Source: Dyadobacter sediminis
Lineage (GTDB): Bacteria; Bacteroidota; Bacteroidia; Cytophagales; Spirosomataceae
Length of the DNA: 52,636 nucleotides
Direction of reading: 5' to 3'
Assembly: GCF_005860765.1 (NCBI RefSeq)
Contig: NZ_VCEI01000033.1
Span: forward strand, 1-52,636
Position 1 is the first letter of the stretch. Every line of letters begins with the position of its first letter. Below the pieces are notes generated by a model. The model searched no databases, was not told the origin of the DNA, and saw only the letters and a list, made by a program, of their open reading frames with translations. The position numbers were made by a program, and so were the translations under genes. Shown here piece after piece: positions 23,952-32,643 of this stretch.

Positions 23952-24272
23952 TTATCCTCGAATGCTATCAGTTATCTTTTTTCTATAACGCTTCACACTA
24001 GAAATACTAATACCAGTTAAGCTTACAATTTCGGAAACGGAAAGCCCCTTTTCAAAGCCGCGTTTTACCTTCAAGAAATTACCCTCATTTACTCCGCTCG
24101 GCCTGCCAATATGCTTCCCCTTGGCTTTCGCGAGAACTTGTCCCGCTTTGGTTTTTTCTAGAATCATTTCCCTATCGTACTCTGCAAGGGATGCAAAAAT
24201 ACCTATCACCATCTTACCTGCCGGAGTAGAAGAATCAATACCCAGATCCAGTGCTTTAAAGACGATACCCAT
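23952..24272 (-). pseudogene. Serine resolvase, N-terminal half lost at the IS3 element
   Basis: 106 codons remain: GIDSSTPAGKMVIGIFASLA, EYDREMILEKT, an ..RPSGVN linker, and the HTH LSVSEIVSLTGISISSVKRY. The catalytic N-terminal ~85 residues (Ser, LDRLGR) are missing because the frame meets the left end of the IS at 24276. The lost part is not on the other side of the IS. It is inactive as a recombinase; the DNA-binding tail could still be made. Confidence 0.8.
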
Positions 24273-24343
24273 TTTAGTGTCTTAGCCCCCTAAATGGTTG
24301 GACAAAATTGTAAAAACAGTTTAGTCCATTTAATTTAGGAATC

Positions 24344-24655
24344 ATGAGTAAACAACGGCGAACATTCAGTGCCGAAGACCGGTACTCGATCGTACAGGAA
24401 TCTCTTCGGAGCGGGCCTTCCGAGGTTAGTAGAAAGTATAGCCTGTCACCATCTCTTTTAAGGAGGTGGAAGGAAAAGTATTTGGCAAGCGGGAAGGATG
24501 GCCTTCGGGATTCATATCCACGGGTTGATCCGCAACTACGCATCTTAGAAGAGGAAAACGAACGCTTGAAGCGCATAGTAGCCAAGCAAGCTCTCGAGCT
24601 GGAGGTGAAAAGTGAACTGCTAAAAAAAACTCCTATCGGACCCAGGAAAAGATAG
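24344..24655 (+). CDS. IS3-family OrfA (HTH/leucine-zipper protein)
   Basis: 103 aa. It contains a helix-turn-helix (SAEDRYSIVQESLRSGPSEV, then SRKYSLSPSLLRRWKEKYLA) followed by a leucine-zipper-like coiled coil (LRILEEENERLKRIVAKQAL). It ends at TAG 24653. An A8 run (24622-24629) lies near its end and allows a -1 shift into the OrfB frame, giving ..LLKKNSYRTQEKIAVMTQ.., as in other IS3 elements. Confidence 0.88.
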   Translation: MSKQRRTFSAEDRYSIVQESLRSGPSEVSRKYSLSPSLLRRWKEKYLASGKDGLRDSYPRVDPQLRILEEENERLKRIVAKQALELEVKSELLKKTPIGPRKR

Positions 24656-24660
24656 CCGTT

Positions 24661-25545
24661 ATGACTCAATACCAGCAATCTACGACACGAAAAGAACTGT
24701 GTAAGTGGTTAGAGTTACCCCGTAGTGTATCTTATTATAGAGCTCGAAATGGCAAGCCAGGAGCGAAAGCCAGCCAGGTAACGATGAAGCTGGATGGTGC
24801 TTTGGTGCCTAACGAAGATGTCGTAATTCACATTAAAAAGCTTATTGATACTGAATTTAACGCGTTTGGGTATGAGTATGCCACGCATGAATTGAAAAAA
24901 GAATATCTGATCAATAAGAAGAAAGTGTACCGACTTATGCTTGCCAATGGCCTTTTATTGAACAAAATGATTCGACCTAGTGGAAAGCGTGAATTTGTTC
25001 AATTTCGTCGTATTGAAGCTAGTAAGCCTCTAGAATACCTGTGCTGGGATATAAAATATGTTTGGGTTCATGGTGAACGCCGCAATTATTATTTGCTGTG
25101 TATTTTGGACGTTTACACTCGTAAAATTATTGATTGGATGTTTCAGAGCAGCATTCGGCAGCTCGATTTAATAAACTTGCTTCGCCGGGTTAACCATTTT
25201 TATCAGTTGCAAGGAGTAATATTACGAAATGATAATGGGAGCCAATTCATTGCCCACAAGGTTCGGAATTTTTTGAAAAATTCGGATGTAAAGCAACAAT
25301 TCACGCATGTTGCAACGCCGGAGGAGAACTCTTACATCGAAGCCTTTCACAGTATTTTAGAACGTGAAGTGATTGAGCGTAACCAATTTGCGAGCTATTA
25401 CGAGGCCAAAGATACAATTCAGCGTTTCATCAAACATTACAATGAAAGTCGCCTCCATCGTTCAATCGGTTTCGTGACACCCCAGCAAAAATGGGATCAA
25501 GCCATGGTTTGTGACACAACCATTCCAGAAGAAGTGTCCAACTAA
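24661..25545 (+). CDS. IS3-family OrfB (DDE transposase catalytic part)
   Basis: 294 aa as an independent frame, normally made as OrfAB by -1 frameshifting at the A8 run. The rve-type core shows the three acidic residues: Asp in LCWDIKYVWV, Asp in ILRNDNGSQF, and Glu in EENSYIEAFHSILERE. HHH/HTH-like segments (YEYATHELKKEYLINKKKVY) precede it. The IS looks complete and potentially active. Confidence 0.92.
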   Translation: MTQYQQSTTRKELCKWLELPRSVSYYRARNGKPGAKASQVTMKLDGALVPNEDVVIHIKKLIDTEFNAFGYEYATHELKKEYLINKKKVYRLMLANGLLLNKMIRPSGKREFVQFRRIEASKPLEYLCWDIKYVWVHGERRNYYLLCILDVYTRKIIDWMFQSSIRQLDLINLLRRVNHFYQLQGVILRNDNGSQFIAHKVRNFLKNSDVKQQFTHVATPEENSYIEAFHSILEREVIERNQFASYYEAKDTIQRFIKHYNESRLHRSIGFVTPQQKWDQAMVCDTTIPEEVSN

Positions 25546-25552
25546 TAAGGGG

Positions 25553-25696
25553 TCAAGACACTTTACCTGATTTAGGTGCAAACAAGATTGCAGCGAATGC
25601 CCCGACTGCTGCGCCGATCAGGATACCTATAACTAGACCTGTGCTGCTTTCATGATGATCACTATCATAGTCAACATTTTCATAATTGGTTTTCAT
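25553..25696 (-). pseudogene. YtxH-domain gene truncated by the IS3 element
   Basis: 47 codons: MKTNYENVDYDSDHHESSTG, then the glycine-zipper helix (LVIGILIGAAVGAFAAILFA) and PKSGK, the YtxH signature. The last residues and stop come from the IS end. The usual 50-70-residue amphipathic tail is absent. It is paralogous to the YtxH gene at 21746. Confidence 0.8.
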
Positions 25697-25921
25697 ATCG
25701 TCTGTTGGTTAATTTAGATCATGATAGACTAATAGCGTGCCAAAGATTTTATTGATGTCCAAAGTCAGATAGGTGATGCCTGGATGTTTTTCAAATGTGA
25801 CTTTGATTTGCCAGAAAGCAGTTATTTCTATGTGGGATTGATGGTGGTAGTACAAATGGCTATTATGTCCCGCAAAAAAGGGGATCACAGGATCAGGAAC
25901 AGTTTTACTACACAAGCTTTT

Positions 25922-27160
25922 ATGGACATTTATATTTTGATTATTACAATCATCGGAATTGCGATTTTGGGCATGGCATGGATGCCATCCTTCACTGCCA
26001 GGACAGGCATTTCAGATTCGGTAGTTTATGTGCTGCTAGGCGTACTGGTTTACAGCCTAATAAAACAGCTCCCCCGGCCAGATCCGGTTCTCTATCAGGA
26101 TTACACCATCCATATGACAGAGCTTGTGGTCGTGGTTTCGCTGATGGGTACTGGCCTTAAAATTGACCGCCCATTTTCATTTAAAAACTGGGCAATTCCC
26201 TTTCGCCTTATCAGCGTAACAATGCTCCTATGTATTGTAGCAGTAGGTTTTTTGGCGTGGAGATTTTTGGGATTCAGTTTGCCATCAGCACTGTTACTGG
26301 GTGCAGTGCTTGCCCCCACAGACCCTGTCCTTGCCGCAGATGTACAGGTCGGGCCACCGAAGGAAGGGGCTGCTGACGATGTGCGTTTTTCACTGACTGC
26401 GGAGGCAGGGATGAATGATGGGATGGCGTTCCCTTTTACTTGGCTAGCGATAGTGCTTGCAGCATCTTCCGCTGGAAACATTACCACCGGGCTCACAATG
26501 TGGGTACTTGTCGATTTAATCTACAAAATTGCCAGCGGGGTCATTTTCGGTTTTCTTCTTGGCCGTTTGCTGGCTTACCTGGTGCTGAATGTGTCCGAGA
26601 AGAGCCGCAGGATCAATCTTGATGACGGTTTTATAGCCGTTGCAGCTGCACTTTCCATATTTGGAATTGTAGAGCTGCTGCATGGATATGGCTTTGTTGC
26701 TGTATTTGTAGCAGCTGTTACATTCCGTAACTATGAGATCAACCACGATTTTCATAAGGACATGCATAGCTTTTCGGATCAGACAGAGCGTATTTTGGTA
26801 GCCGTGGTACTATTGGTTTTTGGAGGAAGCCTGGTGCATGGCATATTGGACGAAGTAAGCTGGCAGATGGCTTTGTTTGCTGTCGGTTTTCTGTTTTTGA
26901 TCAGGCCACTATCGGGCCTGATTGCCCTAAGTGGGACAGCACTGCATTTTAATGAAAAGCTTGGGATAAGCTTTTATGGCATTCGAGGGATAGGCTCGTT
27001 CTATTATTTGGCATTTGCTTTAAAGGAGGCAAATTTTACCCATGCAAAAGAGCTGTGGTCTGTAACTGCCTTGATTGCGCTCCTTTCTGTAATAGTGCAT
27101 GGACTTACGGCAACGGGTGTCATGAAGCGGCTGGAAAAATATTTTCAAAATCCTAAATGA
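25922..27160 (+). CDS. Na+/H+ or K+/H+ antiporter (CPA1/NhaP type)
   Basis: 412 aa from the ATG at 25922, chosen because it opens directly into the first membrane helix (MDIYILIITIIGIAILGMAW); the frame is open upstream to 25784. About 11-12 hydrophobic helices. Family marks: LLLGAVLAPTDPVLAADVQV (the discontinuous TM4-like helix with Thr-Asp) and AEAGMNDGMAFPFTWLAIVL (the ion-binding Asn-Asp pair). It exchanges cytosolic cations for protons. No C-terminal RCK/TrkA domain. A strong bidirectional terminator follows. Confidence 0.9.
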   Translation: MDIYILIITIIGIAILGMAWMPSFTARTGISDSVVYVLLGVLVYSLIKQLPRPDPVLYQDYTIHMTELVVVVSLMGTGLKIDRPFSFKNWAIPFRLISVTMLLCIVAVGFLAWRFLGFSLPSALLLGAVLAPTDPVLAADVQVGPPKEGAADDVRFSLTAEAGMNDGMAFPFTWLAIVLAASSAGNITTGLTMWVLVDLIYKIASGVIFGFLLGRLLAYLVLNVSEKSRRINLDDGFIAVAAALSIFGIVELLHGYGFVAVFVAAVTFRNYEINHDFHKDMHSFSDQTERILVAVVLLVFGGSLVHGILDEVSWQMALFAVGFLFLIRPLSGLIALSGTALHFNEKLGISFYGIRGIGSFYYLAFALKEANFTHAKELWSVTALIALLSVIVHGLTATGVMKRLEKYFQNPK

Positions 27161-27168
27161 ATAAAAAG

Positions 27169-27197
27169 AGGGGTCGTTTCAACTTGAAACGACCCCT
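27169..27197. terminator. Bidirectional terminator between antiporter and barrel-protein genes
   Basis: A 12-bp perfect stem (AGGGGTCGTTTC/GAAACGACCCCT) with a 5-nt loop. A-rich upstream bases (AATAAAAAG) provide a T-run for the minus strand. Confidence 0.85.
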
Positions 27198-27247
27198 GCC
27201 ACATTTTCGGATGTATTTCTTGTGAACCTTGACTACGCCCGTATATC

Positions 27248-28726
27248 TTACAGCTTCAAGCCTATCGTTGCGCGAAGCACGTTATTTTTTATGCTATTAT
27301 CTTTAAAAAGCGGGCTCATGCCCCATTCATATGAGAAATCAAGTGTAATGAGCCCGAACTCCAATCCTAAACCTGCATTCAGGCCATAGGAATACTCCTC
27401 GATATTATCTTTTGAAAACTGTTCAAGCTCATTTTTATCCACGGCCAAAACATACGTCCCGGTAGCACCTGCTTTAACATTCATCTTGAAAAAGCCTTTA
27501 TTGGCTTTGGTCAGGTAAAGGCCCAACAACACAGGGACTTTCAATGAATGTATCCTTGGACCTGACAAAAGGGGTGCATTGGATATGCTGTCCTCACTGG
27601 TTATACGCATTGAGGAGCTGAAATAGTGCGCGCCGGGCTGAATGAAAAATCTTTTGGCATGAATCCGGAAATCGAGCCCCGCATTCCAGCCCGTACGGCC
27701 ATCTGCCTTGCCTTCACCAAGATCTGCTTTAAAGTTAGAGGCATGTACACCCACCATAGGAATAACCCAAAGTCCTGAATTACGAGCCGGTTTTTCACCA
27801 AAACGCTGACGAAAGCTCATTTTTTCACCTGAGCGTGATTCATTTCTTTCCATCGTTTGCTGTTCTTCATCCAAATTGTTGTTGGATAAGCCGCTTTGCT
27901 TTTCATCCATACGGTTATTTGACTGCATCTGGTTTTGTCTTTTCCATGCCTTGAAATCCTCGTATTCCTTTTTGTCAGCCAGCTCCGATTTTTCATTTTC
28001 AGGCTTTGCTGCCGGAGGGGCGGTTACCCCATTATAGCCGGGGCTTATGATGTTGTTAATGATAATAGTGGGCTGACCTGGCTGCTGCGGATAGCTCCTA
28101 TAAGTTGATTCGACTACTTTTTGGGCCACAGCGGAAGCAGATTGGTCGCTCGCCTGTGCTGCGGCGGATGGTATTGGGGGCGCAGTGACACGAACTGGCG
28201 ATGAAGAGCTGTTGATTTGCTCGGTGGATGCTGATGGCTGCGATTGGGCGGACGCCTGCCGGTAGGCGGCTTGTGAACCCGCCATGCCTAAGTCGCCGGA
28301 TTTGGTCTCTTCTTCGGCGATTTTTGATTTTAACGACTCAATGTCTTTTTTCAATTCTTCTGCCTGGTCAGCAGCCTTACGGGCGGATTTAGCTCCCCTT
28401 TCGGCGGTACGGGCAGATTTTGATGCCTGGTTGGAAAGTTTCTTATTCTGCGGGTCGTCTTTAAGCCTTCCGGCCAATGCCTGGTTTTCATCTGCTAACT
28501 TTTGTGCTTCTACTGCTTTTTTTTCTGCTGCGCCTGTTTTTTCAATCAGTTCGTTTTCAAGTTTGGCAAGCTCGATTTTTTGCTCGTTTAACTTTGCACT
28601 TGATTCAATTGATTGCTTTTGATTCTTGAGCGCATCTAAGGAATCCTTTGAAACCTGTTGGGCAGCTAAGGGCAATGCCAAGATAGCAAGAGCAACTGCC
28701 TGTATAAAGATGGATTGAATTTTCAT
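27248..28726 (-). CDS. Outer-membrane barrel protein with N-terminal coiled coil (PorT-like)
   Basis: 492 aa. Signal peptide (about 1-21, ending in LAAQ). A long charged coiled coil follows (about 25-150: KLNEQKIELAKLENELIEKT ... AEELKKDIESLKSKIAEEET). Then a low-complexity Ser/Ala/Gln/Pro linker (about 150-270). The last ~170 residues form an 8-strand-like barrel (GLWVIPMVGVHASNFKADLG ... GLNAGLGLEFGLITLDFSYE) ending in a hydrophobic strand (NNVLRATIGLKL). It resembles 'outer membrane beta-barrel' proteins of Bacteroidota. The coiled coil could span the periplasm; this is inference. It is divergent from the second DUF2382 module. Confidence 0.75.
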   Translation of the reverse strand: MKIQSIFIQAVALAILALPLAAQQVSKDSLDALKNQKQSIESSAKLNEQKIELAKLENELIEKTGAAEKKAVEAQKLADENQALAGRLKDDPQNKKLSNQASKSARTAERGAKSARKAADQAEELKKDIESLKSKIAEEETKSGDLGMAGSQAAYRQASAQSQPSASTEQINSSSSPVRVTAPPIPSAAAQASDQSASAVAQKVVESTYRSYPQQPGQPTIIINNIISPGYNGVTAPPAAKPENEKSELADKKEYEDFKAWKRQNQMQSNNRMDEKQSGLSNNNLDEEQQTMERNESRSGEKMSFRQRFGEKPARNSGLWVIPMVGVHASNFKADLGEGKADGRTGWNAGLDFRIHAKRFFIQPGAHYFSSSMRITSEDSISNAPLLSGPRIHSLKVPVLLGLYLTKANKGFFKMNVKAGATGTYVLAVDKNELEQFSKDNIEEYSYGLNAGLGLEFGLITLDFSYEWGMSPLFKDNSIKNNVLRATIGLKL

Positions 28727-28917
28727 TTCCTGGTTTTTTTATTGTTATGATGCATCAGTAGTCCTGTCAAACAATCATGCCGCCCAGATTTAACACTGAT
28801 CTGTTGTTTAACACGTAAATAATCGAGAGTGCTTCCGGTACAATATTTTAACAGATCACATTTGATTTCCAACAGATGCCCTAGAGAGAAAGGCACGGGC
28901 CGATAGATGACATAGAT

Positions 28918-29358
28918 ATGAGCACAGAAAATAACAGTGAAAAGCCTGATTTGCCTAACGCTCAACCCTTTTTACCACACCAGCCCCTGTCTATCCCATT
29001 GATCAGGGAGGTACTGATTGTCGATAAAAAGACCATACAAACGGGAAAGGTGCTGGTTTCTAAAAAAAATTATGAAGATCCGGTAAGCGAACAGATTGAA
29101 CTTAGCTGCCAAAAAGTAATTATAGAACGCAGGCAGATTAACGAATATGTCGAGTCAGCACCCCCAGTCCGATATGAGAATGGCGTTACGATTATTGCTG
29201 TAATCAAAGAGGTACTCGTTACAGAAAAGAGACTGATGCTGGTTGAAGAGATACATATTTGCCCGCAAACCACAACCAGCCTTGCCCTGGTAAATGAAAC
29301 TGTACTTCGCCAAGAAGTTGAAATTGTGCGTACCAATACTGGCACAGATATTTATTGA
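28918..29358 (+). CDS. Short DUF2382-like protein (paralogue of 22108-22539)
   Basis: 146 aa. Same plan as the other short copy: PLIREVLIVDKKTIQTGKVL, then VTIIAVIKEVLVTEKRLMLV, then EEIHI and a C-terminal RQEVEIVRTNTGTDIY. The upstream YtxH gene present in the first module is lacking here; the nearest YtxH fragment is at 25553. The downstream GSP17M/DUF2382 gene starts 34 bp later, so they form an operon. Confidence 0.75.
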   Translation: MSTENNSEKPDLPNAQPFLPHQPLSIPLIREVLIVDKKTIQTGKVLVSKKNYEDPVSEQIELSCQKVIIERRQINEYVESAPPVRYENGVTIIAVIKEVLVTEKRLMLVEEIHICPQTTTSLALVNETVLRQEVEIVRTNTGTDIY

Positions 29359-29392
29359 GAGCAGGCTCACAACTAACCAGATAACAGAAATT

Positions 29393-30193
29393 ATGTCCAG
29401 TACAGTAATCGGAATATTTGAACAGGAAAGCCAGGCCCAGCAGGCTAAACAGTATTTGCTTGATAATGGCTACGAAGCATCTCAGGTTGACCTATCTGCC
29501 CAACCAGCTGATTACAAAGCTGATCAAAGCCTGGATGATGACAGTGATGGGATCGGCGGGTTTTTTAAAAACCTTTTTAGTGACGATGATGAAAAAGCTG
29601 ACCGTTTTAGTAAGGCGGGACGAAGGGGCACTGTCGTAACTGTGCATGCGCTTACCAATCAGGAAGCAGAAGTGGCGGCAGATATACTTGATGATCATGG
29701 CGCGGTGGATGTGGATGAATTTGGCCAAATGAATCAAGCCTTTGATAACACACTGATTGCACCACAAGCAGGTAGCATATCTGATGTCAACGACAATAAG
29801 GAAAGTATATCTGTAATTGAAGAGCAGATGCAGGTTGGAAAACGTGAAGTGCAGACAGGAGGTGTACGTTTGAGAAGCCGGATCATTGAACGGCCTGTCG
29901 AAGAGCGCATCCGTCTGCGTCAGGAACATGTCTCAGTGACACGCTCGGCTGCAAACCGACCCGCAACAGAGGCTGATTTTGATGCTTTCAAAGAAGGAAC
30001 TATCGAGCTGACCGAGCACGAAGAAGTCGCGGTGGTTTCAAAACAAGCCTTCGTGGTGGAGGAGGTGAGCCTTCAAAAAGAAATAGAAGAAAAAGAGGAG
30101 ACTGTCAAAGGCACTGTTCGCAAAACTGAGGTGGATGTTGAAGAAATACCTTCAAGTCCACAGAACCGCAAATATGATGAGGACCTTCGCTAA
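29393..30193 (+). CDS. GSP17M-like + DUF2382 stress protein (paralogue of 22586-23470)
   Basis: 266 aa from ATG 29393 (MSSTVIGIFEQESQAQQAKQ), which aligns with the start of the paralogue; the frame is open upstream to 29294 inside the previous gene. N-terminal YflT-like domain (about 1-110) with acidic GIGGFFKNLFSDDDEKADRF. DUF2382 from about 145 (SVIEEQMQVGKREVQTGGVR, then LRSRIIERPVEERI). A terminator follows at 30212. Confidence 0.85.
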   Translation: MSSTVIGIFEQESQAQQAKQYLLDNGYEASQVDLSAQPADYKADQSLDDDSDGIGGFFKNLFSDDDEKADRFSKAGRRGTVVTVHALTNQEAEVAADILDDHGAVDVDEFGQMNQAFDNTLIAPQAGSISDVNDNKESISVIEEQMQVGKREVQTGGVRLRSRIIERPVEERIRLRQEHVSVTRSAANRPATEADFDAFKEGTIELTEHEEVAVVSKQAFVVEEVSLQKEIEEKEETVKGTVRKTEVDVEEIPSSPQNRKYDEDLR

Positions 30194-30211
30194 TCCGGAC
30201 TGATCACCTTT

Positions 30212-30249
30212 GCAAAAGGCTCCGAATTTACGGGGCCTTTTGCTTTTTT
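30212..30249 (+). terminator. Terminator after the second DUF2382 module
   Basis: A stem of GCAAAAGGCTCCG with CGGGGCCTTTTGC (one mismatch) around AATTTA, followed by T6. The rest of the gap to 30494 shows no gene. Confidence 0.8.
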
Positions 30250-30494
30250 ACTTAGAATCAACAAACAGGAGACGTTCAATGCAATCTCATACTACTTTGG
30301 ATGACAAGGTTTGCAAGGAAATAATCCACCTGTAAGAATAACCCCATAATGGGACATCGTAGATATTAATGCTCCGTATATGATAGGCGAGCGATGCTTG
30401 CGAAAATATCACTTCAACTTACCATCTAGTGGCTGACCGAAATTATAGTATTAATGACCGCTTGAAAGTTCACTTCAAATTTAAATAAGCAGAT

Positions 30495-30845
30495 ATGGAA
30501 GATATTGCTGATACCACTGGATTTTTGGATGAAACCACATCTATGCTGATGTGTGAAGAAAAGCAGCTCACACCTCAAAAGGGTGTAGAGATCATAGATA
30601 AGTGGATCATCCCACTAGATCAGGCTGAAAATACAAGGCCCATTGCCGACGGACTCAAAAAGCTTAAATCATTATTAGGGCAAGAGCCTGTGGATGGAGG
30701 TGCAGTAATAAGCCAGATGGGCACATTGGCAGGTCAGCTCATTGTGATTGCCCCGGACATGGGGGCAGAAGGGGAGATGCCCTCATTGCTAATGGCACTG
30801 GCCAGTGCATTACGGATGGCCGGTGATATACCGAAATCTGAGTAA
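30495..30845 (+). CDS. Hypothetical helical protein, 116 aa
   Basis: Soluble, acidic and predicted mostly helical (MEDIADTTGFLDETTSMLMC ... LKKLKSLLGQEPVDGGAVIS ... LLMALASALRMAGDIPKSE). No family recognised. It is monocistronic, with its own terminator at 30863, and lies between the DUF2382 module and a small membrane-protein gene. Confidence 0.55.
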   Translation: MEDIADTTGFLDETTSMLMCEEKQLTPQKGVEIIDKWIIPLDQAENTRPIADGLKKLKSLLGQEPVDGGAVISQMGTLAGQLIVIAPDMGAEGEMPSLLMALASALRMAGDIPKSE

Positions 30846-30862
30846 GTAATATAGTCTATTCA

Positions 30863-30895
30863 TTAAAACAGTCTGCATCGAACAGACTGTTTTAA
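30863..30895. terminator. Bidirectional terminator between the 30495 and 30916 genes
   Basis: A 13-bp perfect stem (TTAAAACAGTCTG/CAGACTGTTTTAA) with a 7-nt loop. The A- and T-rich ends make it usable from both convergent genes. Confidence 0.85.
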
Positions 30896-30915
30896 TAAAA
30901 ATAAGTTATTGAAAA

Positions 30916-31182
30916 TCAATAAATCAAGAGCTTATGAGTGTCGCGACCAATTGTTTTGTTAATTGGACAATAGCCGCTCGCTCCCCTGGCAATCAGTAAG
31001 CCGCCAACCAAAGATGCTGCTTTTCCAATCAAGGTATTTTGGTTTTTGATACCGTAGTAGGTTATCAATGATCCTGCCACAAAGGACCCTATGCGTTCAG
31101 CATTTCCGACATTAATGATACCATCTTTACTAAAAATCTTGCTGTAAAGTTTCTTTTGTACAAAACTGCCAACTATTCCCAT
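30916..31182 (-). CDS. Small membrane protein of the DUF2892 type
   Basis: 88 aa. DUF2892-like arrangement: NVGNAERIGSFVAGSLITYY (first helix), LIGKAASLVGGLLIARGASG (second helix), then YCPINKTIG, close to the family's G.CP.Y...G signature. Two membrane helices with a short loop. The role is unknown; relatives are fused to rhodanese domains (YgaP). Confidence 0.75.
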   Translation of the reverse strand: MGIVGSFVQKKLYSKIFSKDGIINVGNAERIGSFVAGSLITYYGIKNQNTLIGKAASLVGGLLIARGASGYCPINKTIGRDTHKLLIY

Positions 31183-31337
31183 ATCCCTAAATTAATGTTG
31201 TAACCTGGATTCAATAAAATTATTCCAGCATTTAAATGAGCGACAAAAGGTGAATTTGATGCTTTCGATATAAACATAGCCTGGCATGATATTCTTTCCC
31301 AAACTGTAAGAACATCATGTAAAACAATCACTTCTAT

Positions 31338-32600
31338 ATGTCGAGAATAAATTTTTACAAGGATGTCTTAAAGGAAAGCTTCACAGAATTCATGGAGGAT
31401 AATGGCCTTAAGTTGAGTGCTGCCTTGTCTTATTATACCGTGTTTTCACTTGCACCGATGATCCTGGTCCTTATTTCCGTGGTCAGTATTTTTTTTGGGC
31501 GTGAAGCTTTTGAAGGACAATTGTTTGGTCAGATTAAGGGACTTGTTGGTAGCGAGGCTGCCCTTCAATTACAGGGAATTATAAAAAATGCGGCGGTTTC
31601 AAATAAATCCGGGACTGCTGCGGCCATTGGAACTATAACCCTGTTGATCGGTGCTACCGGGGTATTTGCAGAGATCCAGGACTCTATCAACTATATTTGG
31701 TCTATTAAATCCAAGCCACAAAAAGGATGGCTTGGATACCTGAAAAGCCGGTTGCTTTCTTTTTCGGTCCTGATCACGCTCGGATTTTTATTGATAGTAT
31801 CCCTGGGGGTTAATACTTTGGTTGATCTTCTTAGCAGTCGGTTGGAAATGTATTTCTCACAGGTTTCAGTTATTATATTTTCGGTGCTGAACGTTGCCTT
31901 GGTGATTGTCATTATTACTGCTTTATTTTCAGTGATATTTAAAATTCTTCCTGACGGCCATGTCCGCTGGAAAGAGTGCATCTTTGGGGCGGCTTTTACA
32001 GCAGTATTATTTACCATCGGAAAGTTTGTTATTAGTATCTATCTGGGCCAGTCTGACCTTGGTGCTGCTTATGGGGCTTCTGCCTCGATTGTTATCCTTT
32101 TGACATGGATTTATTATTCCTCGATTATTCTGTATTTCGGCGCTGAATTTACCAAAGTATATGCGCGTTCTGGTGGCAAATCCATCACGCCGAATGCGCA
32201 TGCCGTACTGATTATCCGCAAGGAATCGGAGAAACGAACTCCGATCGGGATTGCTGATGGGAGTGCTCAGAAGCCCGGGTTTGCGCAAAAGTTGTTTTTG
32301 CCAGTCAAAAATTTTATCGACAAAAAGATTTTAGAAGTTAAAAATGAAATCACTGCCTGGATAGCTAATCTGGCCACGCCTGTGACTTATTATAGCATTA
32401 TTGCTGTACTAGGCCTTTTAATTGTTATCGTTGTGGTTTTACTTCTAGGTTATATTTTAAACCGTTGGGTAGACAGTGACTATCTGGGGTTTGTAATACT
32501 GTTAGTGTTTACCTTGGTGCTACTATCTTTATTTCTATTATATAGAAAAAAGGCATTTGGGCAGATCAAACGGCTGCTAATGCGCCTGGGGCGTATATAA
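31338..32600 (+). CDS. YihY/virulence factor BrkB family membrane protein
   Basis: 420 aa. The core YihY domain (about 1-290) opens FMEDNGLKLSAALSYYTVFS then LAPMILVLISVVS, and includes GLVGSEAALQLQGIIKNAAV, SINYIWSIKSKPQKGWL and LPDGHVRWKECIFGAAFTAV. Six membrane helices. A C-terminal extension (about 300-420) holds two further helices and a basic tail, longer than many relatives (~300 aa). The family is suggested to move anionic lipids between membranes. It is followed 43 bp later by an AI-2E/PerM gene, and nearby AsmA/DUF748 and stress proteins fit an envelope-maintenance theme. Confidence 0.9.
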   Translation: MSRINFYKDVLKESFTEFMEDNGLKLSAALSYYTVFSLAPMILVLISVVSIFFGREAFEGQLFGQIKGLVGSEAALQLQGIIKNAAVSNKSGTAAAIGTITLLIGATGVFAEIQDSINYIWSIKSKPQKGWLGYLKSRLLSFSVLITLGFLLIVSLGVNTLVDLLSSRLEMYFSQVSVIIFSVLNVALVIVIITALFSVIFKILPDGHVRWKECIFGAAFTAVLFTIGKFVISIYLGQSDLGAAYGASASIVILLTWIYYSSIILYFGAEFTKVYARSGGKSITPNAHAVLIIRKESEKRTPIGIADGSAQKPGFAQKLFLPVKNFIDKKILEVKNEITAWIANLATPVTYYSIIAVLGLLIVIVVVLLLGYILNRWVDSDYLGFVILLVFTLVLLSLFLLYRKKAFGQIKRLLMRLGRI

Positions 32601-32643
32601 CTCCCAATGATACATTGATTAGTTACAAAATTATATTTTCACC

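Larger units (their letters stand above)
24276..25562 (+). mobile_element. IS3-family insertion sequence, 1287 bp
   Basis: The ends are imperfect inverted repeats of about 26 bp: left AGTGTCTTAGCCCCCTAAAT and on to TTGGACA; right (reverse complement) AGTGTCTTGACCCCTTATTA and on to TTGGACA. It contains orfA and orfB in the standard -1 frameshift arrangement. No matching target duplication flanks it, and the two neighbours are different truncated genes. Confidence 0.88.

Noticed and set aside
25709..25915. 68-codon minus-strand frame opposite the upstream extension of the antiporter
   Set aside because: No recognisable domain, and it lies over the likely antiporter promoter region; not enough support.
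25784..25921. Extended N-terminus of the antiporter frame
   Set aside because: The extension is non-hydrophobic and unlike the family; the ATG at 25922 leads straight into the first helix.
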